From Paradesertivirga mongoliensis (GTDB taxonomy: Bacteria; Bacteroidota; Bacteroidia; Sphingobacteriales; Sphingobacteriaceae), in the NCBI RefSeq assembly GCF_024436395.1, contig NZ_JAFMZO010000004.1:248001-312000 (forward strand): 64,000 bases of DNA, read 5' to 3'. Of the stretch, positions 34,496 to 43,923 are shown piece after piece. Below the pieces are notes generated by a model, which was not told the DNA's origin, searched no databases, and saw nothing but the letters and a program-made list of their open reading frames with translations. The position numbers and the translations under genes were made by a program. The first letter of the stretch is position 1; each line of letters begins with the position of its first letter.

Positions 34496-34723
34496 TTAAT
34501 TATACTGTTCACCTTGTGTGCAAATCTTGTCGTAATCCGCATGTGTGCCCATCCAGCAAACAGATAAATGAGCTTGTTTTGCTCCAAAAACATACTTGCA
34601 GATCATCCTGAAATTATTCCCACCAATCTCAAAGATTACCCGGTTACTGCCTTTTCCAAAAAGGTCGGTAGTGTTGAAGGTGAACTTTATTTGGAGTTTA
34701 TATTGACAACCGTATTCTAACAT
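34496..34723 (-). pseudogene. higB-type toxin, N-terminally truncated
   Basis: 75 codons. From about residue 8 it matches the C-terminal two thirds of HigB/RelE-superfamily mRNA interferases: FTFNTTDLFGKGSNRVIFEIGG, then FRMICKYVF and MGTHADYDKIC. Intact family members have ~95-100 residues and start with an alpha-helical segment that is absent here; the sequence upstream of the ATG shows no such segment in any frame. It precedes the broken higA gene in the usual toxin-first order. It is almost certainly inactive. Confidence 0.7.
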
Positions 34724-34772
34724 GAAGATGCAAAAAATCGTTTGGCGTTCAAATAAAGGTAGGAGGAGAGGT

Positions 34773-34813
34773 AACAGAAAATGCCTGATACATTCTATCA
34801 GGCATTTTCTGTT
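34773..34813. terminator. Perfect 18-bp hairpin downstream of tRNA-Lys
   Basis: Arms 34773-34790 (AACAGAAAATGCCTGATA) and 34796-34813 are exact reverse complements with a 5-base loop. It lies about 85 bases beyond the 3' end of the minus-strand tRNA, so it probably ends that transcript. There is only a short T-run, so it may instead be a mobile-element remnant. Confidence 0.6.
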
Positions 34814-34898
34814 CTATCATTTGCAGTCAAACTTTCTGCAAAGTTCCTGCAAATTTTTCAAGCGGCCAAATTTTAATTTGTAATAGCTTGATTTCCAG

Positions 34899-34971
34899 TG
34901 ACCTGGGAGAGGCTCGAACTCTCGACCCACTGATTAAGAGTCAGTTGCTCTACCAACTGAGCTACCAAGTC
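34899..34971 (-). tRNA. tRNA-Lys (CTT anticodon)
   Basis: Reverse complement starts GACTTGG and ends CCAGGTC plus discriminator A, giving a seven-pair acceptor stem with one U-G. D-arm AGCTCAGTTGGTAGAGC, anticodon stem-loop around ACTCTTAAT with anticodon CTT, and T-arm with GTTCGAG are all present. 73 bases, CCA not encoded. The toxin-antitoxin debris lies on its 3' side, as often found at tRNA integration sites. Confidence 0.95.
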
Positions 34972-35041
34972 TGGTGGTCCAAAGTAACGAAATAAATTAT
35001 TCAAACCACATATTTAATAAAAGCCATGCGCCATCATGCCA

Positions 35042-38000
35042 TTAATCACACTCTGGTGTGGTAAATGTATGCGTTTCAGTATCGCCTGGCCCGAAGCTTT
35101 CTGCTCTGACATTCTCCCACCAAAACCTGCCGCGAACTTTATCGCTTCCAAACTCATTCATGGTTTCTGCATCGTACAATCTGCCGTTGAGCATTACATA
35201 TTTAATTTTATCCGAGTTACGGATATCCTCGAGTGGGTTCTCGGTCAAAACGATGAGATCTGCCAGTTTTCCATTCTCGATAGAGCCAAGTTCTTTAGCT
35301 AATCCTAAATACTCCGCCCCGTTAAGCGTTGCACTTCTGATGGCCTGCAATGGTGACATTCCGCCCTGAGCAAGCATCCAAAGCTCCCAATGGGCGCCCA
35401 ATCCCTGGATTTGCCCGTGCGAACCAAGGTTTACTTTGGTGCCTCCGTCAGCTATTTGCTTTGTTGCTTTGGACACATCGATATGGCCGTAATCACCAAA
35501 TTCTGATGTAGACCGGCGGCGCGACCGGCTGTCAATAATAGAACGTGGCGTAAAAGTTAGCAAGCGTTCATTCTCCCAGACATTGGTCCTGTCGTACCAA
35601 AAATTCTCTCCCGACTGCGATCCATAACTTACAATGAGAGTGGGTGTATAAGCTGTTTTGCTGGCGTTCCATAAGGCCTTCACATCTTTATAAACAGGAA
35701 CTACCGGGATGTTATGTTCAATACCCGTATGGCCATCCAGAATCATCGACATGTTGTGAAAGAATGTTGAGCCACCTTCCGGCACTACCTCCATTTTGAG
35801 CTCGCGGGCTGCCTGCATAATTTGCTGGCGCTGCTCGCGGCGGGGCTGGTTGTATGATTTTACTGAAAATGCGCCAACTGCTTTCATTCTTCTTAAATGT
35901 GAGCGCGCGTCGTCCAGACTGTTGATTACGGCCTTGAAATCACCGTCTGCGCCGTATAAAATGGTGCCTGTTGAATAGAGTCGGGGTCCAATCATCCTTC
36001 CGGCTTTGAGCATTTCCGACTGGCTGAATACCATTTCTGTATTACTAGATGGATCATGAGAGGTAGTAACACCAAAAGCCAGATTGGCGAAATATGACCA
36101 ATCCTGTTGTGGTGAAATTCCATCGGGACTGGTAGGTAAATGCGCATGGACATCAACGATTCCGGGCATAATAGTCTGGCCGGCGGCATCGATGATCTTC
36201 GCGTCGTCAGGAACTCTAACCTGGTTAGCCGAACCTACCGCAACAATCTTATTTTGTTCTATTATTAAAGTGCCGTTTTCAATCACCTCATCGCCCTTCA
36301 TAGTAATGATACGGGCGTTTACAAACGCTATTTTTCCGTCCGGTAGGTCGGTCTTTAACCTCAGGCCGATCTCTATGCCCGTGGAATCGATAGCCGGCAG
36401 GTTAGATGGGGCTCCATCCACGAAAGTGAACGAGTTTTTAATTTCATGCGAGAAGTATTCTGAACCCAGGGTCCAGTTTAACTTTTTGCTATCGCTGCTC
36501 CAGTGCAGGGATATGCCCGCATCGCGGGTAACTCTGCTCAGTGGGAGTGATTTGTTGCCGGATGATAAGTCGAGCGAGTTGTTGGTATTTACCAAGGGGG
36601 TTACGTAGGCATTAAATAACTCGGTAAAAGCAAGCCATTTACCATCAGGACTCGGTACAAACTGATTAGCGTACTGCGATACATAATGATTGCGAATCTG
36701 GCCGCCGTTAAGATCCATGCTCTTAAACGCTTTTTTTCCTGCTTCGCTTCCCTGGAAATAGATTCTGGTATCGTTTTGACCAAACATAGGCCTTATGCCA
36801 TGGTCAGAAATCTTAGTAGGGTTTCCGCCGTTTAGGGATAACATATAGATCCCCGGGATTTTGCCGTAGGTGAACCCTAAGGTGTTATTGCCACTGCCTT
36901 TTCGATAAACTATTTTATCTCCTTTTGATGAAAACCGCGGTGAGTAATAGAATCCTTTTTCATAGGTAAGGCGGGTAATCTCCCGCGTTTTCAGATCTAT
37001 CCTATTTATGGTGGCCTTTTCCTCATCGTTCCAGCTTACATACACAAGCGATTTGCCGTCGGGGCTAAACGCAGGTTCATATTCAAAGTCGGTACCCGTT
37101 GTTAAACGTTCTGGTCTTCCGTTGGGTATGTTTTTAAGATAAATATAGCCGGCAGCATTAAAAGCTACCTGTTTACCATCCGGGGATGTCGTCAGTTGGC
37201 GGATCATCTTCGAATCGAACTCTTCAGTAAAAACACGTTTGTTGAAATGCAGCGCCTCTGTTATACTGTGAACGGAGTTAACTTCAAAGGGAATAACCGA
37301 AACTTCCTGCAAATTGATATCCAGGTTCCGGATCTTGCCCTTAGCGTAAAAAATGATGTTGCGGCTGTCTGGAGTAAAGGCAAACGACGGATAAACACCA
37401 AAAACAGCCCAGGTTTCCTGCATATCTTTCGACAGATCGTTATAAACCGGCCATTCTTCACCACTGTTAAGATCATGCAGATAAAGAACCGATTTAAGTC
37501 TCACACGTTTTACAAAAGCCAGATATCTGCCGTCGGGAGAAATCCTGGGACGAGCAGCTCCGCCTTGCCCGCCGGTAATTGTTTCAATCGCACCGCTTTC
37601 GCGATTGAGGCGTTTTATAACATAAATGCCGCCGTTTGGATCTTTATTATATTGAAAAAGTGGTCCTGGGCTATCGTCTTCACTAAAGTAGACGTATTTT
37701 CCATCCGGTGAAACTTCTGGTTCACCGGCGTCCTGCTGATCATTCTTTTTCTTCGTGAGCTGTATCCCTTCGCCTCCTGTGTAATGGTACATCCACATTT
37801 CTCCGGCACCGAGCGAGCGTGTAGCGGTAAAATGCTTTCGGGCGATCAGATATTGATTGTCCGGAGTCCATACCGCGTTATTGAGTAAGCGAAAGTTTTC
37901 TTTGGTAACCGCGCGTTTTCTCGAACCATCGGCATTCATCACCCAGATATTGTCGCCGCCGTCTTTATCGCTTGTATACGAGATCATTTTTCCGTTTGGA

Positions 38001-38266
38001 CTAAAGCGGGGCTGGACATCAAATGCAGGACCTCCGGAAATAACCGTCGCCTTTCCGCCCGTGATGGGCATTTTATAGATATCGCCTAACAGATCAAAGA
38101 CAATGTCTTTCCCGTCGGGACTGACGTCGAGGTTCATCCAGGTTCCTTCGTCGGTACTAAATGAAATATTTTTGGTCGGGCCGGTAGGTTTTTCAATATT
38201 CCACCTGGGCTGTCCATAAGCCACACTTACAATAAAGGATAGAGCAATAATATACGCTTTTTTCAT
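35042..38266 (-). CDS. Secreted beta-propeller (TolB-like) amidohydrolase
   Basis: 1074 residues with signal peptide MKKAYIIALSFIVSVAYGQ. Residues ~30-600 hold many PD40/WD40-like propeller repeats (SPDGKxLxY pattern, e.g. FSPDGKSLVYVSWN). Residues ~645-1050 form an amidohydrolase-superfamily metal-dependent domain: PGIVDVHAHLP with the HxH pair H707/H709 and later AIRSATLNGAEYLGLAKELG and GKLADLIVL, typical of the imidazolonepropionase/prolidase-like branch. Such propeller-amidohydrolase fusions are frequent in Bacteroidota; the substrate is unknown, possibly a peptide. Monocistronic. Confidence 0.9.
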   Translation of the reverse strand: MKKAYIIALSFIVSVAYGQPRWNIEKPTGPTKNISFSTDEGTWMNLDVSPDGKDIVFDLLGDIYKMPITGGKATVISGGPAFDVQPRFSPNGKMISYTSDKDGGDNIWVMNADGSRKRAVTKENFRLLNNAVWTPDNQYLIARKHFTATRSLGAGEMWMYHYTGGEGIQLTKKKNDQQDAGEPEVSPDGKYVYFSEDDSPGPLFQYNKDPNGGIYVIKRLNRESGAIETITGGQGGAARPRISPDGRYLAFVKRVRLKSVLYLHDLNSGEEWPVYNDLSKDMQETWAVFGVYPSFAFTPDSRNIIFYAKGKIRNLDINLQEVSVIPFEVNSVHSITEALHFNKRVFTEEFDSKMIRQLTTSPDGKQVAFNAAGYIYLKNIPNGRPERLTTGTDFEYEPAFSPDGKSLVYVSWNDEEKATINRIDLKTREITRLTYEKGFYYSPRFSSKGDKIVYRKGSGNNTLGFTYGKIPGIYMLSLNGGNPTKISDHGIRPMFGQNDTRIYFQGSEAGKKAFKSMDLNGGQIRNHYVSQYANQFVPSPDGKWLAFTELFNAYVTPLVNTNNSLDLSSGNKSLPLSRVTRDAGISLHWSSDSKKLNWTLGSEYFSHEIKNSFTFVDGAPSNLPAIDSTGIEIGLRLKTDLPDGKIAFVNARIITMKGDEVIENGTLIIEQNKIVAVGSANQVRVPDDAKIIDAAGQTIMPGIVDVHAHLPTSPDGISPQQDWSYFANLAFGVTTSHDPSSNTEMVFSQSEMLKAGRMIGPRLYSTGTILYGADGDFKAVINSLDDARSHLRRMKAVGAFSVKSYNQPRREQRQQIMQAARELKMEVVPEGGSTFFHNMSMILDGHTGIEHNIPVVPVYKDVKALWNASKTAYTPTLIVSYGSQSGENFWYDRTNVWENERLLTFTPRSIIDSRSRRRSTSEFGDYGHIDVSKATKQIADGGTKVNLGSHGQIQGLGAHWELWMLAQGGMSPLQAIRSATLNGAEYLGLAKELGSIENGKLADLIVLTENPLEDIRNSDKIKYVMLNGRLYDAETMNEFGSDKVRGRFWWENVRAESFGPGDTETHTFTTPECD

Positions 38267-38563
38267 TATCAGTTAAACCAACAAATATATTCTTATGTAC
38301 CTTGATGAACTAAATTTCTATGTAAATATTATGTGTCTTTTTAAAACGGCTGAACAGCTCTGCGGCATTGATTATTTATTCGATCCACGTAAAACTTACC
38401 ATTGCTGGAGACGCTTGATGATAAAGTTGTTGTGAATTATGCCGGAAAACATGCTACATTTGGATTTGACGATGCACATATTTGGAATTGCATCATAAAT
38501 TTAATCCGGTTTTTGTACCTAAGATTCCGGCTGTTTTAATAAATAAATTGATTATTACCTGTA
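38267..38563. other. Intergenic region with a candidate promoter
   Basis: 297 bases between divergent genes. TACATTTG at 38455-38462 fits the -7 box, with TTG at 38430-38432 upstream (22-base spacing), so it may serve the lipoprotein gene with a leader of about 95 bases. No gene is seen in the remaining sequence. Confidence 0.4.
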
Positions 38564-39178
38564 ATGAAGAGATCCATCCTGTTTTTAACCTTTGGTTTAA
38601 CAGCTTTTATATCCTGTACTTCCAAAGAGCCGAAAAAGGCAGAGTCGTCTATCACTAAAGTGGTTTTACCACCGCCTTTTCGCTACCACAATTCTATCGA
38701 AGTTACACCCGGCCTCACATTCGATGTTTTGAGCTGGGGCCGTGGTTCTGAACATGTGGGGCAATATCTTATCCTTCGTTCGGATTCTGCCGACGTGAAG
38801 TACAGTACTATCTCAGAAGAACTCGAGGGAGATATTACCGACTCATGGAATATGGATCTGGACTCAGATGGTAATCCGGAAATTTTTATCCGGGCGAAAG
38901 GACAGGACAAGGATTCTTATTTTAAGTTATATATCCATGAGTTTTCTGAAGGAGGATCCTCTCAGGAGCTTAAATTCCCCGAACTTACATCCTCTACCAA
39001 AAAGAAATATCGCGGTAAAGATTCTGTATATGTGAAAGAGGGTAATTTATTCAGAGAGTTTCCGTTGTACGATGAAAAAGATACTGCAGGAATCACTCCG
39101 GTTGAAAGAAAACGCCTGGAGTATACCCTTAAAGGTAACCGCTTTGATATTCATGAGTTAAAGGAAGACGAAAACTAA
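38564..39178 (+). CDS. Hypothetical lipoprotein
   Basis: 204 residues. Lipobox FISC puts the lipidated cysteine at residue 18. The mature part contains an acidic DLDSDGNPEIFIRAKG segment (about 105-120), a calcium-binding-like or VCBS/FG-GAP-like turn, flanked by beta strands; the overall pattern recalls PliI-type lysozyme-inhibitor-like domains of Bacteroidota, which I cannot confirm. It ends ten bases before the stop of the convergent histidine kinase gene, with no terminator between. Confidence 0.65.
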   Translation: MKRSILFLTFGLTAFISCTSKEPKKAESSITKVVLPPPFRYHNSIEVTPGLTFDVLSWGRGSEHVGQYLILRSDSADVKYSTISEELEGDITDSWNMDLDSDGNPEIFIRAKGQDKDSYFKLYIHEFSEGGSSQELKFPELTSSTKKKYRGKDSVYVKEGNLFREFPLYDEKDTAGITPVERKRLEYTLKGNRFDIHELKEDEN

Positions 39179-39188
39179 GCTGCAGGCT

Positions 39189-40673
39189 TTATACATTCAC
39201 CGGGAGTACCACAAAAAAGGTGGCGCCTCCTGAATTATTATTTTCGACCCATATTTTTCCTCCATGCTGTTTTACGATTTCGGAGGAGATGTATAAGCCT
39301 ATCCCCAGGCTTTGGGTGTCGTTTTTTGAGAGTTCATCAACCCGGTAAAATTTCTCAAATACTTTGGTCTGGTTGATGCTCTCGATACCCGTTCCATAAT
39401 CTTTGACACTGATATAAATGAAATCCTGCTTCTGTTTTATCTCAATTTCCACTTTATCAGCTTTCGGTGAATACTTCACCGCGTTGTTGATCAGATTTAC
39501 AAATACCTGCTCTATTCGCGAACGATCAATATTTATGATGTAATCTTTATCGGACCTGAAACTTATAATATGCGATGTGTAGAGCAGCTGGCTCGAATTA
39601 ACAACATCACGAACTAAGCTGGTAATGTCAGTCGGCTGCTTTTCAACACGTAGCTTGCCCGACTGAATTTTAGAAATATCGAGCAAATTGAGTATCAGTT
39701 TATTTAGTTTGTCAGAAAAACTATCCGCTTTTCTCAAAAGATTTATGACCTGTTCTGTCGGCCTCGTTTCGATTTCCCTTAAGGCCAGCTGTACATAGGC
39801 CTTCATGCTCGTGAGTGGTGTCTTAAGTTCATGGCTCGCTATCGTCAGAAAATCCATCTTTTGGGCATCTTCAAGCTTTGTTTTTTCAAGCTCAAGGTCT
39901 TTCTGCCTCAAAATCTGTTCATTTTTCTTCTTCTCTGAAATATCATTCATAAAGGCGATAAAGAACCATTGGTCTTGAAGTTTGACGCTCGAGATGTTCA
40001 GGTTTATGGGGAATTCGCGATTGCTTTTATCAATCGCCGGGACCTCGATTGTTTTGTTCAACACCGGACCTTCGCCTGTTGCCAGGAAATGCCTTAGACC
40101 CCTGTGGTGGGCTTCACGGTATTCGATTGGGATAATAAATGCGGCCAGTTGCTGGTTGATCACCTCTTTACGCGAGTATCCGAATATCTCTGATGCCTTT
40201 AAGTTCCATTCAACAATAATTTGCTGTTCGTCGATAATTACTACAGCATCGGGAGCATTCTCAAGGAACTGGCTGAACTTTAACAGGTGTTCCTGCTGTA
40301 GTTTCTCTTTTTCCTTTTTTACAGTGATATTTCTAAAAACGCCACGGGTGTGAAGGAATTTATTTTCATGAAAAAAGGGGCGGAGGTGGCCTTCTAAAAT
40401 AACTGGTATCATCCCCTTGGCGATAAAGGTAATTTCCAGATCATCCCTGTTTTGGTGGTTTATGCAAGCGTCCCGGTAGGTTTTGTAAGTGTCTGCTTCA
40501 GCTGGATCGATAAATTCATAGATGGATTTACCTTTCACTTCTTCAAGAGCATAACCTAAGTTAAGGAGCCAGGCCGGATTTACCATTTCAATTTCTCCCT
40601 CCAGGCTCACATACTGGATAAGATCGCTGGTATTTTCAAACAGGTCTTTAAAATAAACGTCGGTTAAGTTCAA
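39189..40673 (-). CDS. PAS-PAS sensor histidine kinase
   Basis: 494 residues, no membrane segment. PAS 1 ~8-120, PAS 2 ~133-250 (VEWNLKASEIFGYSRKEVINQ), a short coil, HisKA with His281 (ASHELKTPLTSM), HATPase with NLINNAVKYS, DYGTGI and SLGIGLYISS motifs. It should autophosphorylate in the cytoplasm in response to a ligand or redox change sensed by PAS. No receiver is adjacent; the solo receiver at 9113 and those outside the window are possible partners. Confidence 0.92.
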   Translation of the reverse strand: MNLTDVYFKDLFENTSDLIQYVSLEGEIEMVNPAWLLNLGYALEEVKGKSIYEFIDPAEADTYKTYRDACINHQNRDDLEITFIAKGMIPVILEGHLRPFFHENKFLHTRGVFRNITVKKEKEKLQQEHLLKFSQFLENAPDAVVIIDEQQIIVEWNLKASEIFGYSRKEVINQQLAAFIIPIEYREAHHRGLRHFLATGEGPVLNKTIEVPAIDKSNREFPINLNISSVKLQDQWFFIAFMNDISEKKKNEQILRQKDLELEKTKLEDAQKMDFLTIASHELKTPLTSMKAYVQLALREIETRPTEQVINLLRKADSFSDKLNKLILNLLDISKIQSGKLRVEKQPTDITSLVRDVVNSSQLLYTSHIISFRSDKDYIINIDRSRIEQVFVNLINNAVKYSPKADKVEIEIKQKQDFIYISVKDYGTGIESINQTKVFEKFYRVDELSKNDTQSLGIGLYISSEIVKQHGGKIWVENNNSGGATFFVVLPVNV

Positions 40674-40772
40674 TCTATATGAATTGGTGGCAGCAAAAAT
40701 CTTAAAATATGTGATGTTTACAAAACGAGTACCTGCTTTGCAAACCTTTTCCGAAACAGTAACCCGATGTGT

Positions 40773-41375
40773 CTAATTATGTTCTGTAGAAAATTGTTTC
40801 TCCAGTCGCTCAAGTTTTTCGATCATTCCGGTTAATCTTTCCTGCTCGCGACGGATATAAGTTTTCATCAAATACCAGCATATTATAAACCAAAGAGCGA
40901 TAGCAACGATGCCCGCGATTGTATGCCATAGTGGCGAACTAAAGTAAATTTCAACGAAGTAAAGCCCGAAAGCAATTCCGATAAAAATGCTGTAAACTGT
41001 ATACTTGCGTGTGTTTAAGGCATAGCGTTTCCGGCGATAATCTTTCAAATAGCTGATATATTCTTCAGGTTCTTTTAATAAATGCTCACTGTTGGAAATG
41101 CTTCGGTAGTCTCGTACCTGTACAAAAAGATAATACAGGCAACAAACTAAGAAGATTAACAGCGACAGATGAGTGGTCCACATCATCGAGGAGCTGTCTA
41201 GCCATATCAAAGCAAAAAGTACGATGGCAAAAAACATTCCAATTGTTTCAACCAACAGTTTGTTGGCAAAGCTGGCTTTTGATTTTCTGATACCTTTCAG
41301 AATATCTTCGTAGCTGAGCCTGGGCGCTGCAAGCTGACTGTGCCATATATCTTTCAGTGCATCAAAATCTTTCAT
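40773..41375 (-). CDS. Membrane protein, likely anti-sigma or modulator of the ECF factor
   Basis: 200 residues with about four hydrophobic segments (roughly 42-62, 66-86, 125-142, 146-168) and a cytoplasmic N-terminus (MKDFDALKDIWHSQ). A charged, coiled C-terminus follows (RREQERLTGMIEKLERLEKQF). Its start lies inside the last codons of the sigma-factor gene (14-base overlap), so the two are translationally coupled. This arrangement is typical of anti-sigma factors, but it has no zinc-type anti-sigma motif, so the role is inferred from position only. Confidence 0.7.
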   Translation of the reverse strand: MKDFDALKDIWHSQLAAPRLSYEDILKGIRKSKASFANKLLVETIGMFFAIVLFALIWLDSSSMMWTTHLSLLIFLVCCLYYLFVQVRDYRSISNSEHLLKEPEEYISYLKDYRRKRYALNTRKYTVYSIFIGIAFGLYFVEIYFSSPLWHTIAGIVAIALWFIICWYLMKTYIRREQERLTGMIEKLERLEKQFSTEHN

Positions 41376-41856
41376 AACGATTGTATATTTCAGTCAGTTT
41401 GTGTTTAATACGATGGATCTTCACTCTTAAATTTCCTTCAGAGACCCCCGAGATCTCGGCTATTTCTGCATAAGGCACTTCATCTAATACCATCGAAATA
41501 ACAATACGCTCGGTTTCTTCCAGTTGAGCGATGCATTTATACAAGAGGGCAACCTGTTCATTCTTTTCAGATATCTCTTCGCCCCTCGTTTCTATAATAT
41601 TGTCTGTGAGTTCGTCCTTCGCTTGTCTTTTTTCAACTCTTAACCAGGAGAGGCAGGTGTTTACAGCAATCCGGTAGATCCATGTCGATATCATAGCCTG
41701 GTTGCGAAATTTATCGAGATTTTGCCACACCTTCATAAAAGTCTCCTGCATCAGGTCGTTAGCGGCATCTTCGTCGCCGGTATAACCGTAGCATAAATGA
41801 TAAATCTTTTTGGAGTTCGCTTTAAAGATTTCCTTGAAAAGAGCTTCTTTATTCAT
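41362..41856 (-). CDS. ECF-type RNA polymerase sigma factor
   Basis: 164 residues. Region 2 (YHLCYGYTGDEDAANDLMQETFMKVWQNL, then STWIYRIAVNTCLSWLR) and region 4 (LEETERIVISMVLDEVPYAEIAEISGVSEGNLRVKIHRIKHKL) are both present, as expected of an ECF sigma factor. It directs polymerase to stress or surface genes and is normally held by the product of the overlapping downstream gene. The promoter region 41857-41949 contains no obvious ECF self-promoter. Confidence 0.93.
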   Translation of the reverse strand: MNKEALFKEIFKANSKKIYHLCYGYTGDEDAANDLMQETFMKVWQNLDKFRNQAMISTWIYRIAVNTCLSWLRVEKRQAKDELTDNIIETRGEEISEKNEQVALLYKCIAQLEETERIVISMVLDEVPYAEIAEISGVSEGNLRVKIHRIKHKLTEIYNRYERF

Positions 41857-41949
41857 CTTATAAACTTAAGATGAGGAAAAACCGTATCTGTTACAAATAA
41901 ATTCAATTTGTAAATGGTGGTCTTTATCGCAAAACCTGCATTTGCGATC

Positions 41950-42471
41950 TTACAGCCGAAAGTCATTCTTGTTAAAAAACCTAACCCTATTATCCGCTTC
42001 TTCGAGAAGTTGCTCATATGTCGAGCTATAGTCAAATTGCAAGTCTTCATGCAGTTTAGGAAGGATTTTCTTTATTTTTTCCATCTGACGGCTGAAAATA
42101 GTTTGCAAGGGTTTATGCGAAGAGCGGGTATCAGCATACTCGAGAAAGTTGGTGCAGAACCACAGTAACAGCTCGATTTCTACTTCTTTCGATCCGGTAT
42201 ATTTAGCATGTTTGGTAAGGAGACGGACGATCTTCCTTAATTCTTTAGTGCTGGTGTACGCCGACCGGTTTAAATTCTGGAAGTTAAGGAGTAGTTCTGA
42301 TTTAACCTCTTCGGCATAATTAAGTGGGTTATCAGCTTCGTACAATAAGTAACTCAGGAGCTCTTTATTGTCTTTTTTATACTTGGCAAGCCGCAAACAA
42401 ATCTCGGTTAAAGCCTCACTATTATGCGATTTTAGCTCTTTTTTTATATCGCTTAATTTTTCTACTCTCAT
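41950..42471 (-). CDS. Hypothetical helical protein
   Basis: 173 residues, almost wholly alpha-helical in appearance (heptad-like Leu/Lys/Glu pattern), no signal peptide and no membrane segment. I do not recognise the family; the composition is that of HEAT-like or DNA-alkylation-repair-like helical repeat proteins (SYLLYEADNPLNYAEEV is a helical hairpin). It lies 93 bases upstream of the ECF factor on the same strand and is divergent from the DAACS symporter. Confidence 0.65.
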   Translation of the reverse strand: MRVEKLSDIKKELKSHNSEALTEICLRLAKYKKDNKELLSYLLYEADNPLNYAEEVKSELLLNFQNLNRSAYTSTKELRKIVRLLTKHAKYTGSKEVEIELLLWFCTNFLEYADTRSSHKPLQTIFSRQMEKIKKILPKLHEDLQFDYSSTYEQLLEEADNRVRFFNKNDFRL

Positions 42472-42535
42472 TAATCGCTTCGGTTTGACGGGTAAATCTA
42501 ATTATTTACATTTGTTCAGTCATTAAATTCCTTTT

Positions 42536-43903
42536 ATGAGGTTAAAACAGGCAGGATACGCTGCTATAATTGCCATATTTATTGCTGCCCTGCTTACTTT
42601 CTTTAACTCTTATAATATCCTTGCTGTTTCTCCTATTGCGCTTATCTTTTCAAGATGGCTTGCAATTGCCTGTCTGATTTTATACGCTATTAAAAAAGGT
42701 TCGCTAACCACCTGGATCTTAATATCCATGGTAATAGGCGCGGCAATAGGGCACGATTACCCAGAGATTGGAATGAAACTCCAGGTGCTCAGCAAAGTTT
42801 TCCTGAAGATGATTAAAACGATCGTCGCCCCGCTGTTATTTGCCACACTGGTTTACGGTATTGCCGGACACGCCGATCTGAAGCAGGTTGGACGAATGGG
42901 CTGGAAAGCTATTCTATATTTCGAGGTGGTTACCACTATTGCGCTGTTTATTGGTTTAGCTGCAATTAATCTTTCGCAGGCAGGTGCCGGAATACAAATG
43001 CCTGTTGGAGCGCAGGAAGAACTGCCCGATGTACCTCCGCAAACGCTGAACGATATTATACTTCATATCTTCCCCGAAAATATTGCTAAATCTATCGCCG
43101 AAGGGCAGATCTTACAAATCGTAGTTTTCAGTATCTTATTTGGGATTGCTTTAGCTATGGTACGGGAAGATAAACGTCTTCCGATGCTTAAAGCTACAGA
43201 AAGCTTATCCGAGGTGATGTTCAAGTTCACCAATATTGTGATGTATTTTGCCCCTATAGGAGTGGGAGCAGCCATTGCTTACACCGTTGGGCACATGGGA
43301 CTGGGCATACTGATCAACCTTTTTCAGTTACTAGCCACTTTATACGTGGCATTGATCGTGTTCCTGCTGGGGATCTTACTGCCAATTGCACTCATTGTGG
43401 GTGTTCCTATTAAGAAGTTCCTGGAGGCCATTGCGGGCCCCGTTTCCATTGCGTTTGCCACAACCAGCTCTGAAGCCGCCCTGCCGCGTGCTATGGAGAA
43501 TATGGAGAAGCTGGGTGTTCCGCGAAAAATTGTTGCTTTCGTAATGCCAACCGGCTATAGCTTTAATCTCGATGGTACCACACTTTATCTTTCACTGGCT
43601 TCGATCTTTGTAGCACAGGCTGCAGGCATGGACCTAAGTTTAACACAGCAACTGGTTATTGTATTCACCCTGATGCTGACCAGCAAGGGAGTAGCGGGGG
43701 TTCCGAGGGCTTCTTTGGTTATCTTATTAGGAACCGCAGCATCGTTCGGAATGCCTACCTGGCCAATCTTTATCATTTTAGGGATTGATGAGCTGATGGA
43801 TATGGCAAGAACTTCGGTGAACGTTATCGGAAATTGCCTGGCGACGGTGGTAGTGGCAAAATGGGAAAATGAATTTAATCCCGAAGTTGAAATTAATGAA
43901 TAA
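42536..43903 (+). CDS. Dicarboxylate/amino acid:cation symporter (DAACS family)
   Basis: 455 residues with eight helices and two re-entrant loops as in GltPh/DctA. Motifs: serine-rich loop FATTSSEAALPRAME, NLDGTTLYLSLA, SKGVAGVPRAS and DMARTSVNVIGNCLATVVVAKWE. It imports glutamate, aspartate or C4-dicarboxylates with Na+ or H+. An extra hydrophobic N-terminal segment precedes the core. It is followed at 20 bases by the small membrane-anchored protein, which is probably co-transcribed. Confidence 0.94.
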   Translation: MRLKQAGYAAIIAIFIAALLTFFNSYNILAVSPIALIFSRWLAIACLILYAIKKGSLTTWILISMVIGAAIGHDYPEIGMKLQVLSKVFLKMIKTIVAPLLFATLVYGIAGHADLKQVGRMGWKAILYFEVVTTIALFIGLAAINLSQAGAGIQMPVGAQEELPDVPPQTLNDIILHIFPENIAKSIAEGQILQIVVFSILFGIALAMVREDKRLPMLKATESLSEVMFKFTNIVMYFAPIGVGAAIAYTVGHMGLGILINLFQLLATLYVALIVFLLGILLPIALIVGVPIKKFLEAIAGPVSIAFATTSSEAALPRAMENMEKLGVPRKIVAFVMPTGYSFNLDGTTLYLSLASIFVAQAAGMDLSLTQQLVIVFTLMLTSKGVAGVPRASLVILLGTAASFGMPTWPIFIILGIDELMDMARTSVNVIGNCLATVVVAKWENEFNPEVEINE

Positions 43904-43923
43904 TACCCCACATTAAAATTTAT

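Noticed and set aside
34899-34971. Attachment-site duplication of the tRNA-Lys 3' end
   Set aside because: I found no second copy of the tRNA 3' sequence in the window, so an att pair cannot be claimed.
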